Shown piece by piece: positions 1-7,590 of a stretch of DNA of 64,000 bases. Positions within the stretch are counted from its first letter, which is position 1. Each line of letters opens with the position of its first letter. The stretch is from a virus. The position numbers and the translations under genes were made by a program. Location of the stretch: positions 16,752 to 80,751 of IMG/VR virus record IMGVR_UViG_3300039308_000034. One strand, written 5' to 3'. The notes under the pieces are model-generated. The model was not told where the DNA came from. It saw only the letters and a program-made list of their open reading frames with translations, and made no database searches.

Positions 1-14
1 CGGAGTCAAAACAA

Positions 15-2804
15 ATGTCTCAATTAAACAACCAAGAGTTAAACATCCTTGAAACGGGAACACCCGCATGGGTTAAGGCAGCATTAGAAACTAGATCTTC
101 GGATGATCTACCTCAAAACTCAGGTTCATCCTGTAGATCTTGTGAAGATCTAGATCAGACCCTCCAGCCCCAAAAAGCTCTATTCACAAACCTCACATCA
201 GCCTGGGTGAAGATTAACGCTAACCTGCTGAGAAAGCTTCAACAGGAATTGATTGATCACCCTGAACGGGCAGTCCGGCAGCATGATCCCGATCGCTGGC
301 ATCTTTACTGGCGTGGTGAGTACTTGGCGCTGCACAATTACGGCGAAACCGTTGAAATTATTGCTCATTACGATTGCTCGGTCACTTCGGTCGGCGGCAC
401 AATGACCCAATCGAAAGTTGAGCAGTTTATTCGAGACTGGCTAAAAGTTGACCCAACTGCCGAACCTGCTCATAACCTGATCGGGCAGTACGATATGACG
501 ACTCCCATTGGAGAGATTGCTATGCAGGTTGTCGCGGAGCGTAACGAGGAGGGACAACCGTTTCTGCTGTTTGAATTCTGCGGCATTCCCAAGCCCGTGA
601 ATTACCCTAACCCCAACACAGTGTTTATTCACCGAATGCCTGATGAGTTAGAAGGGATGGAGCCGACCTGCAACAGTCCATCAGGGTATGCCGAATTTTC
701 AGCACGGCAGATGCTGGCAGAGTTCATGGCAACGCTCGACCAAGAGGTTGAAGAGACTCTCCCCATTCTCCACAAAACACTGAAGCAGTCAGGAAAGCAG
801 AAGGAGCAACAGATCCAGGTTTGCCAGGAAATTCTTCGCCAAATCGAAGCCACAACTGTGGGTACATGGTGGGAGCCATTTGAAGCACTGCGACAGAAAC
901 CCTATTCAGCCGAGTTTATGCGATTGGTAGTTAAGGCAGCTACGCTGCGGAAACTAGAAAAGCTTGGAGTAGCAACTGCGATCGATCAACTCTTCAATGG
1001 GCAACGAGCATGGTATTCCGAGCAGAAAGACACCAGTGCACTGGCAACTAACCTTGAACTCAGCAATCCTCGTCCAGCGGTAATTAACGGAGCAGCAGGA
1101 ATTGCGTATGAAGTGGCGATCGTTCAGCCAGGACACCCTCAGCTTCGTGGCAGAGTAATTGAAGCTGGAGAAGCTGAAAGTATAGTTGAAGTTCCAGAGT
1201 TTGATCAGCCTGTTAAAGTATTCAACCAGTTTCTGGCACCGCTCCTGAGTGAAAAGAGACGCAAGCAAATTGAACGACTCCGCAAAGCTGCTGCATCCAA
1301 AAAATTGACCGATCGCTGTGATCATCGCTCGATTTCTGCCGCCTTAGTAGTAATTGCAAATGCCCTCGAAACCAATACCTGCCCAGAACTGCTGCAAAAA
1401 GTCTCAGCCCTCAGCCACGTCAAAGCCCTCCTGCTAGGAGAACCGGCTACTGCCGCCGCAAATAAGCCTGATCACACTGCAATTCAGTCAATGGGACTCG
1501 TCGATGTAAACGCTTTTGCCGCAGCCCGAAATGCCCTTGTTGAGTTAATGAAGCAGTCTGAAACTGCCAGCCAAAGAACGCCGACTGATCGCAGCACCCA
1601 AATCTACACGCTCGATGGAGATGTCTTGATCGGTACTGTTGAAACAGCGAATGAGCTTCGATCACTTCTTGTTGAAAATCAATTAACGCTGGATGAAGTT
1701 TGGGGTGTTCCTGAAGAGGCGTATGCAGTTTTAGAGCAAGCAGTAGGATCGATCGATTTTGGGAAACATCAGTCATCCTATGTTGTTAACGTCAAGTACA
1801 CCAAAGACTACGACACTTACATTGGTCGAGGGAACCCCATCTATCGGCTACCTCAGTCAAAATGGCACAATCCCTTCCAAATTGGCAAACATGGTAATCG
1901 TGTTGAGGTTCTTCAGAAATACGAAGCTCATTTATTAGGCAACGCTGAGTTAATGGCAGCCCTGCCGGAGTTATTTGGACAAACGATCGCCTGCTGGTGT
2001 GCTCAAAAAGGTGAACGGCTCACAGCAGACGACCCGCTCAAATGTCATGGACAAATCCTTCTCAAAGCTTTACGCGGTGACTATCAGCAACCCACACCAC
2101 CCTCAATCCAATATGCGGAAATCAAAACACTTCAGCCGATGCATGGGCTTTGCTTCCTGGCAGCTGGAGCCAATCAATACTGCGATCGTCCTGCACCCGG
2201 AATTACCCTTCAAGTTGATGATTGGGTTCTAGTTCATGACGTAGCAGAATCCGCCCGTCCGGGCATCGTCAGGGGCTTCATTCATGATGCAGATTATGAG
2301 GGACGCGACGGCAGTCCCAACAGCATCCTAGTGCAGCTAGAGGACGGCTCGCACATCATTCAACCTGCTGCCTGGATTGAACCCGCCGAACCAGGACGGG
2401 CGTATCTTGGCATTCGCAGTGGCGATCGGGTGCAAATTACTCAACGTCCTAGTCACATCGACCTAATTGAGTTTGAGCAATGGAGAGAGCGAATCGTTCA
2501 GCGAGTGAATTGGTTTAACGGCTTGTTTGCCGTACAGGTGCCTGGTCGCCCTGAACACAGCGTCCAGGACTACTCATTTAACCAAGTTCAACTTGTTTCA
2601 CCAATTACTCTAGAAGTCCGTGAAACGGACTATAGCACTGAAATCTCACCAGAAGCTGTCGTGCAAGTTACGGAATCCGATGAACCCTCATTAGCAGAAC
2701 TTCCTCCACCTAAAAAACGAGGACGTCCCCCAAGCCGCAGAACAACATTACTATTCAACTCGCTCTTTTCTAGGAGATTTTCTCATGCCTCAATTACCCC
2801 CTAA
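15..2804 (+). CDS. DUF4326-domain protein with C-terminal AT-hook
   Basis: A 929-residue protein. Residues about 588-690 match DUF4326: an IGRG...WHNPF segment, then CWC near residue 659 and CHG near 677. This cysteine/histidine-rich fold is common in phages and its activity is not established. A KKRGRPP AT-hook near residue 900 suggests binding to AT-rich DNA. The N-terminal 50 residues hold two copies of a 14-residue repeat (RSSDDL / RSCEDL) that is really a DNA iteron also found in the initiator gene at 44.8 kb. The middle (residues 60-580) is not recognised. The ATG at 15 has CGGAG nine bases upstream. The next gene overlaps its 3' end by 20 bases, so it heads a + operon. Role inferred only: DNA-associated accessory factor. 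Confidence 0.7.
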   Translation: MSQLNNQELNILETGTPAWVKAALETRSSDDLPQNSGSSCRSCEDLDQTLQPQKALFTNLTSAWVKINANLLRKLQQELIDHPERAVRQHDPDRWHLYWRGEYLALHNYGETVEIIAHYDCSVTSVGGTMTQSKVEQFIRDWLKVDPTAEPAHNLIGQYDMTTPIGEIAMQVVAERNEEGQPFLLFEFCGIPKPVNYPNPNTVFIHRMPDELEGMEPTCNSPSGYAEFSARQMLAEFMATLDQEVEETLPILHKTLKQSGKQKEQQIQVCQEILRQIEATTVGTWWEPFEALRQKPYSAEFMRLVVKAATLRKLEKLGVATAIDQLFNGQRAWYSEQKDTSALATNLELSNPRPAVINGAAGIAYEVAIVQPGHPQLRGRVIEAGEAESIVEVPEFDQPVKVFNQFLAPLLSEKRRKQIERLRKAAASKKLTDRCDHRSISAALVVIANALETNTCPELLQKVSALSHVKALLLGEPATAAANKPDHTAIQSMGLVDVNAFAAARNALVELMKQSETASQRTPTDRSTQIYTLDGDVLIGTVETANELRSLLVENQLTLDEVWGVPEEAYAVLEQAVGSIDFGKHQSSYVVNVKYTKDYDTYIGRGNPIYRLPQSKWHNPFQIGKHGNRVEVLQKYEAHLLGNAELMAALPELFGQTIACWCAQKGERLTADDPLKCHGQILLKALRGDYQQPTPPSIQYAEIKTLQPMHGLCFLAAGANQYCDRPAPGITLQVDDWVLVHDVAESARPGIVRGFIHDADYEGRDGSPNSILVQLEDGSHIIQPAAWIEPAEPGRAYLGIRSGDRVQITQRPSHIDLIEFEQWRERIVQRVNWFNGLFAVQVPGRPEHSVQDYSFNQVQLVSPITLEVRETDYSTEISPEAVVQVTESDEPSLAELPPPKKRGRPPSRRTTLLFNSLFSRRFSHASITP
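91..152. repeat. Two 19-bp iteron-like palindromes inside the first gene
   Basis: Two copies of TAGATC-N7-GATCTA begin at 92 and 134, exactly 42 bp apart. The first centre is TTCGGAT. The second is TTGTGAA and gives perfect arms TAGATCTT/AAGATCTA. The same unit with the same 42-bp phase recurs at 44803-44984. It may be an initiator-binding site. Confidence 0.7.
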
Positions 2805-3198
2805 CTGGACAGAATCCGATCGCATTCAGTGGAGCCAATTTGTTTTTCAGGTACTGAAAGACTGGCAGGAGCAGCACCCTGGAGATTCTAGCATTCGCCT
2901 TTATGTCGATTTCGATCGATTATGGGGCACAGAAAAGGCAACTCTAGTAAACCTGGCAGCCCAGATTATCAATCGGTGGCTTGCCGAAGCTCCAGCAACG
3001 CCCCAATCACCTCAAGACAAACTATGCAATACCCTTGCCTTTTACGTTGAGAGTCATACTTCTGCCGCTGCCTGGGATGATTCTTTTCAGCGCCAACTTG
3101 TTCGAGATCTTATCGAAAATATTGATAAAACACTGGAGCAAACATTACCCCGCATCACAGTTACCCCTTCATGCGCACTTGGAGGGACTGGAAATTGA
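2785..3198 (+). CDS. Hypothetical protein, 137 aa
   Basis: Not recognised. A soluble, helix-rich, Trp-rich protein (WTESDRIQW, then VLKDWQEQHPG) with no membrane segment or known motif. The ATG at 2785 lies 20 bases inside the upstream DUF4326 gene and has AGGAG 8-9 bases before it, so the two are translationally coupled. Its stop codon overlaps the TTG start proposed for the ASCH gene in a TTGA junction. Belongs to the early-type + operon that runs to 4.8 kb. Confidence 0.6.
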   Translation: MPQLPPNWTESDRIQWSQFVFQVLKDWQEQHPGDSSIRLYVDFDRLWGTEKATLVNLAAQIINRWLAEAPATPQSPQDKLCNTLAFYVESHTSAAAWDDSFQRQLVRDLIENIDKTLEQTLPRITVTPSCALGGTGN

Positions 3199-3724
3199 CA
3201 AAGTTTGAAGTTCGCGCCCTCACCCTTTGGGAACCTTGGGCAACTTTTATTGCCCTACTCCTCAAAGAATACGAAACCCGCCCCAAAAGACTTCTCTGGC
3301 GAGGACAGCTATACATTCATGCTGCACAGCGAAAAGTCCGTCACGATGATCTGCTGGCAATTAAAGAAATTGCGGCAGGCACTCCATTAGTTGAGAAAAT
3401 ATTTTAACCAAACTTTGGACAGGACAGATCCCGGTGCATTATGGCTGCATCATTGCCGTTTGTGACCTGACCCAATCACTCGAAATGGTAGCGAATTCTG
3501 GTAATTCTGCCTCACGCGAGGGTAATGACACAATCGCAATTTCCAGTGTTTCATCACTAGAACGTGCCGTTGGTAACTGGCAACCCAACCGGCATGCTCT
3601 CAAACTCGAAAATGTTAAACCGCTCATTCTCCCTGTTCCAGCACAGGGCAAGCAAGGGCTTTGGATTCCTGATGTACAAACCATTGAACAAGTTGAGGTA
3701 AACTTCCATGCAGCCACTTTTTAA
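3195..3724 (+). pseudogene. ASCH-domain protein split by a frameshift
   Basis: Two reading frames together make one ASCH-family protein, a small RNA/nucleotide-binding fold related to PUA. Frame one starts at TTG 3195 (ATG 3171 also possible) and reads ALTLWEPWATFIALL ... GQLYIHAAQRK, stopping at TAA 3405-3407. The rest, GCIIAVCDL ... WQPNRHALKLENV, is open from about 3395 in the -1 frame and ends at 3724. The frames overlap in the A/T-rich stretch GAGAAAATATTTTAACC. No canonical slippery heptamer is seen, so this may be a real mutation or a sequence error rather than programmed frameshifting. The next gene starts 17 bases before its end. Confidence 0.65.
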
Positions 3725-4154
3725 GCGCACCCAATACGCGATCAACATCCTGTGTAACGGAATTCCTGTACCCCTATCTCTTACACCAGCACCAATCGCT
3801 ATCGCCCAGCAAGATGTCATTTCCGAAGTTCAGGAAATTGCAAACACTGCTCGCACAATTGTCAAAGAGCGCAGCAAAACGAAATATGGGAACTTGCAAG
3901 TGTTTACTGATGGTGTTTTAACCATCACCACTGACTTAAAAACTCAATATGTCATTATCGTCATCTGGACAGACGGAGGAAGCGATCGCATTTTTGATGT
4001 TGCCGCTAATGGACGGCTAGATCTGTTTGTTCGAGACGTAGTGGTTGGGGAATCTTGCGTAAATTGGATCGATTGGCTGAAAGAAATTGCAGCACAGCCA
4101 AATGCTGCAGATTTCGGACTAGATGTTGAGCTGCAGATGGAGAGCGATCGATGA
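3708..4154 (+). CDS. Hypothetical protein, 148 aa
   Basis: Not recognised. The N-terminal third is moderately hydrophobic (AINILCNGIPVPLSLTPAPIAIA) but is not a clear signal peptide. The centre is strand-rich (LQVFTDGVLTITTDLKTQYVIIVIW). The C-terminus is acidic. The gene overlaps the ASCH gene by 17 bases and the next gene by four (ATGA), typical of a tight phage early operon. No function is proposed. Confidence 0.55.
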   Translation: MQPLFKRTQYAINILCNGIPVPLSLTPAPIAIAQQDVISEVQEIANTARTIVKERSKTKYGNLQVFTDGVLTITTDLKTQYVIIVIWTDGGSDRIFDVAANGRLDLFVRDVVVGESCVNWIDWLKEIAAQPNAADFGLDVELQMESDR

Positions 4155-4771
4155 CTAATCCAATTCCTTTAATGCCAGACATCGAACCGGATGTCATTTT
4201 TACAAATGCCTGGTTTAACCCTGAAAACCATCAGCCTGCCGTCTACTGGCAGTTGAATAGCAAAAATGGGATTATCTCGCTTATTGAAGCTAGAGCCAGG
4301 GCGCAATCTCTGTTTCAAGCGGTAGGTTATGCCGAGGGGGAAGCAGCGATCGTCAAAGGACTAATACATCTGCACAAATCCGCCGAGCGCCCTCAAAAAG
4401 GCTTTGAGAATAAGCGCAAGACAGAAGATAAAGCACTAATACTGTCTGCCAAGCTGCGAGAGTTTTTGAAAAAGGGACGATCGCCCTTGATGGAAGGTGT
4501 TGAGGTAATTTTTGGGCTAAAAACTCGCAAAGCTTTGGTTAATTGTCATTGGTACGGAGAGATGTCCCAATGGGAAACCACACAGGCAATTAACCATGCC
4601 ATCGGACTAATTGAAACGGCTGAAGCATCTGAGAGCGATGCCTATTTTCGGTGGTTCCTCATGGAGCGAATCGGAATTGAGGCATCTGAAACCTATCCAC
4701 TCATAGCAGAATTTCAAACGTTTCGGCATCGTAGGCAGCTAGAAGAAATATTTAGAGAAACAATCCTATAG
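4151..4771 (+). CDS. Hypothetical protein, 206 aa
   Basis: Not recognised. A soluble protein. Residues about 45-75 are helical and Ala-rich (EARARAQSLFQAVGYAEGEAAIVKGL), followed by a basic stretch (ERPQKGFENKRK). An N-terminal phrase, VYWQLNSKNG, might suit a nucleic-acid or ligand-binding domain, but this is not strong. It starts in an ATGA overlap with the previous gene and is the last gene of the early + operon. The 117 bp before the TnpB-like gene show nothing clear. Confidence 0.55.
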   Translation: MTNPIPLMPDIEPDVIFTNAWFNPENHQPAVYWQLNSKNGIISLIEARARAQSLFQAVGYAEGEAAIVKGLIHLHKSAERPQKGFENKRKTEDKALILSAKLREFLKKGRSPLMEGVEVIFGLKTRKALVNCHWYGEMSQWETTQAINHAIGLIETAEASESDAYFRWFLMERIGIEASETYPLIAEFQTFRHRRQLEEIFRETIL

Positions 4772-4888
4772 CTCAATAATGCGCTGACTCAAATTCATCA
4801 ACAGAGCTAGAAGTTTCTTCAACCGAATTAAACCGCCCTACCAAGTTGTGCCTAACCCTAAATCCTATGAGGGTTCTCGAAGATCCCT

Positions 4889-6265
4889 ATGAAAACATTA
4901 GAATTTAAAATCTATCCCAACAAAACTCAGCAGCAAACGATCGATCGGTGGATTGAAACCCTCCGCTTAGTTTGGAACTGGGGGTTAGAACTCTTGATTG
5001 AACTTGATGCTTACAGTGCTCCCTACGTCGTCATGGTTAAACAAGAGGGAGAACTCAAAAAAACTTATCATCGTGCTCCCTGTTGTCCAATCGGATGGGA
5101 ATACCGCTGGATGAAAGGAAAACGATGGGAGTTTACCTCAGGAAAGCTAGACATTATAGAAGGGGCTAGCGACACTGATTGGGCTGCCATTCCTTACTCG
5201 CGTCGTGCTTCAAGGCGACCTTACCGAATGTTCTGCCCACTCATTCCTACAGGGCTGGACGATCGCATTTGGGAAGAACCCTCACCCTTTGCCTATAAAG
5301 AACCGCGCCTCGACAACCCCTCCAACTTCTCACTCGCCAAGTTCTTCGCTCACAAACGCCATCCAGATTGGCAGGCACTCAATGAAATCCCTGCTTGGTT
5401 TATTCGAGGAACCTGCCACAGCCTTGCTAATGCTTGGGACCGATATAAGTCTAAGAAAGGAGGACTTCCCCGGTTTAAGCGCAAGGGGGATGCGGTTGAC
5501 ACTCTAATTCACGAAGACGCCTCAAAGCTGCGAATCCGACGGGTTGATGAAAAAGGTCGAGAGGTGGCATATCTCCAGATTCCCAAGCTGGGCGAATTCA
5601 AAGTGAAATATTTTGCACAGGACTGGAATCAAGATGTTCCGGTGAAAGTGTTAAAGCTGTGCCGCCAGCCTGACGCTTATTATCTCCAGATGACAGGCAA
5701 TTTACCTGTCAAGCCACCCAAAGTCAGCACTAGAACGGCAGGATTGGCTTTGCCACAGGCACAAGGCATTTTGTATGTAGACGATCGCGGCAAGATGGTG
5801 GAGGCAATCCCTGAAGATCTAAAGCTGCTATTGCGCCTGGAAAAATTACAGCAGCAACTGGCACGCCAGGAGTATTTGTCGAAGAATTGGCATAAGACAA
5901 AAAACAAGATTGCGCGGCTGTATCGTCGAGCGAAGCTTCGGGCTAGAAATCACAATCATAAACTCAGTACGTTTGTCGTGCGGAAGTTTAATGAGATTGC
6001 AATTCAGGATGTAAAGGCAGGAGCCATCCCTAGCCCAGAACCAATTGTGGAGCACGTTGAACCGCCTAAATATGCGCCAAATGGTGCAACGCAGGTTTCG
6101 CTAATTAACCAGCGTCGTACTGCTATGCGAACTGGACAATTTGTTGCCTTGATTCAGCAAAAAGCTAAATCAGCCGGTAAAACAGTTATTAAAATAAAAC
6201 CTAAAAAGAATGCGAAGCAAACAAACCCCGCTAAGATAGCAGCTAGTATCAAACCCAAAGACTGA
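4889..6265 (+). CDS. TnpB/OrfB-family protein with inactivated RuvC nuclease
   Basis: A 458-residue member of the IS605 OrfB/TnpB family of RNA-guided nucleases. Seen: the typical N-terminus (LEFKIYPNKTQQQTIDRWI), the NAWDRYK...GGLPRFKRK segment, and RNHNHKLSTFVV, equivalent to the usual DFLHKLST helix. The catalytic positions are lost. The GIDxG motif reads GLALP (Ala287). The expected IxIEDL reads IAIQDV (Gln373). The protein ends after KAKSAGKTVIKIKPKK, with no CxxC zinc ribbon and no final RuvC Asp. The downstream DNA does not encode the missing part in any frame. About 100 residues (45-150) are inserted near the N-terminus. Known of the family: dead homologues can be kept as RNA-guided repressors (TldR), and Cas12k is another dead offshoot, but the N-terminus and size do not fit Cas12k. 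A DNA-binding, non-cutting role is inferred. Confidence 0.8.
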   Translation: MKTLEFKIYPNKTQQQTIDRWIETLRLVWNWGLELLIELDAYSAPYVVMVKQEGELKKTYHRAPCCPIGWEYRWMKGKRWEFTSGKLDIIEGASDTDWAAIPYSRRASRRPYRMFCPLIPTGLDDRIWEEPSPFAYKEPRLDNPSNFSLAKFFAHKRHPDWQALNEIPAWFIRGTCHSLANAWDRYKSKKGGLPRFKRKGDAVDTLIHEDASKLRIRRVDEKGREVAYLQIPKLGEFKVKYFAQDWNQDVPVKVLKLCRQPDAYYLQMTGNLPVKPPKVSTRTAGLALPQAQGILYVDDRGKMVEAIPEDLKLLLRLEKLQQQLARQEYLSKNWHKTKNKIARLYRRAKLRARNHNHKLSTFVVRKFNEIAIQDVKAGAIPSPEPIVEHVEPPKYAPNGATQVSLINQRRTAMRTGQFVALIQQKAKSAGKTVIKIKPKKNAKQTNPAKIAASIKPKD

Positions 6266-6501
6266 TACTCGCTCAGGGGTGGGTCTGGGCGTAATGAATG
6301 GGTAAGTCGCTCGCGCACCATTGTACAACCGAGGTAGGTGCTACCTCCGATCGTCCTAAGGCAGCACGCTGACGGCAAATCTGGAAAATCTTGTTTACCT
6401 GTTAGTAAACGTTACTGCATCGATCACACACTTTTCCCAAAAGAAGATCGCACTTCCAATTGACCTGACCTTATTCCGATCGCACTGTAGCGAGGCATAC
6501 G
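6266..6501 (+). ncRNA. Structured non-coding region after the TnpB-like gene; possible guide RNA
   Basis: No plausible gene lies here. The region runs from the TnpB-like stop to the end of the convergent sigma gene. It contains a hairpin GAGGTAG-GTG-CTACCTC at 6331-6347 and a second, GTTTAC-N6-GTAAAC, at 6393-6410, preceded by a G-rich stretch (6275-6292). TnpB omega-RNAs are known to span the 3' end of the gene and the adjacent non-coding DNA, with the guide at the 3' end. By position this is a candidate scaffold. It has not been matched to a known RNA family. Confidence 0.4.
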
Positions 6502-7590
6502 CTAGACTGTCTTCCGGCTTCCAGGTAATAAATGGCGATATCGTCGCGCAATCATCATTGGGATCTTGGCTTCTCTGGCAACGGCTGCTAATGTCGCGCG
6601 TTTACGTTTCTGGGCAAGCCGTTGAATTGCTGCCCGGACGCGACTGGGAACATCCTCGCCAAATTGAATTTGATGTAGAGCTTTAGGATGATGCCACAGC
6701 TTTTGGCATTCAATTCCAGTTGTTTGAGCAATCGCACCTATATGAACCGTAGACCGTTGAGTTTGCAATTGAACGATCGCTGTTTGAACCTGCTCCAACA
6801 CAACCTGCATTTCGCTTTGGGTTGCCCGTTGCCATTCTGGAAGTTCAGTTGCGCTTCCAGGATCTTCAAACTGTTGGCGCAATAAAGATAGGGCTTGATC
6901 CAAATATTGCTCTACGTCCCAGGTTGACCGCTCCAAGAACCGGGCAATTTCATGGGGCGATCGATTATCGACATAAGCCCACTCCACAATCTGCTGAAGC
7001 TCCTGGGGCAGGAAGTCGAGGATCGAGCGTAACTTTGAGAATAGGGACAATCTTTCGGGTACCATAACGGCTTCAGTTCCCTCATTGTCTGGGCAGGGAA
7101 TTGTATGAAGCAGCGTAAATCCTTCCTCTCCCTGTTGAACTGGCGCGTCCAAACTTACTGCTGAACAATTTGCCTGCTGAAGCTCTAAAAACTTTTCAAC
7201 AGAGATACCCATCATTAACCGAACTTCCTCGTGAGTGGGCTGCCGTCCTAAGAGGCTGAACAATTCTGCTTCAGCAGCATACATTCGTCGCCTCAATTGC
7301 TTAATTTCCGAGGGAAGCTTCACCGCTCCGTTTTGACCCAAAAACTCACGCATCTTACCTTTAATGCAAACCCTGGCGTAAGGCAAGAATGCATGAGTCG
7401 GAATTAAACCCAGCCGCTCGATCGCATAGATTAACCCGTCATAGCCCACCATTTCAAGATCTTCTACATCCATCCACCCGTTGCGGCAAAGGGAACGAGC
7501 AATCGACTTAACCAGGCCACGATGTTGCTCAATGATGCGGTTACGAAGAACGGTTGAAGGATCTTGGATATAAGCTTCCAATAATTCCAT
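6502..7590 (-). CDS. Sigma-70 family RNA polymerase sigma factor with C-terminal HTH extension
   Basis: A 362-residue protein. Its N-terminal half matches sigma region 2 (NRIIEQHRGLVKSIARSL, DVEDLEMVGYDGLIYAIERL, AFLPYARVCIKGKMREFL) and a region-3-like helical part (LGRQPTHEEVRLMMGIS). A weaker region-4-like HTH follows (LPQELQQIVEWAYVDNRS). The last 110 residues add two further HTH-like units (VHIGAIAQTTGIECQKLW and LAAVAREAKIPMMIARRY), unusual for sigma factors. The ATG at 7590 is chosen over an upstream in-frame start because it overlaps the dnaN stop in a TAATG junction. It probably directs host RNA polymerase to the element's promoters (inference). It converges with the dead TnpB-like gene. 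Confidence 0.8.
   Translation of the reverse strand: MELLEAYIQDPSTVLRNRIIEQHRGLVKSIARSLCRNGWMDVEDLEMVGYDGLIYAIERLGLIPTHAFLPYARVCIKGKMREFLGQNGAVKLPSEIKQLRRRMYAAEAELFSLLGRQPTHEEVRLMMGISVEKFLELQQANCSAVSLDAPVQQGEEGFTLLHTIPCPDNEGTEAVMVPERLSLFSKLRSILDFLPQELQQIVEWAYVDNRSPHEIARFLERSTWDVEQYLDQALSLLRQQFEDPGSATELPEWQRATQSEMQVVLEQVQTAIVQLQTQRSTVHIGAIAQTTGIECQKLWHHPKALHQIQFGEDVPSRVRAAIQRLAQKRKRATLAAVAREAKIPMMIARRYRHLLPGSRKTV

Noticed and set aside
3439-3820. Minus-strand proteins opposite the ASCH gene
   Set aside because: They mirror the ASCH frames and have no ribosome sites or motifs.
4889-6265. Active IS605-type transposon
   Set aside because: No TnpA gene, no clear ends, and the nuclease residues are lost, so it is not called a working mobile element.
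6266-6501. tRNA gene
   Set aside because: No cloverleaf or T-loop sequence could be fitted. The hairpins do not give tRNA arms.
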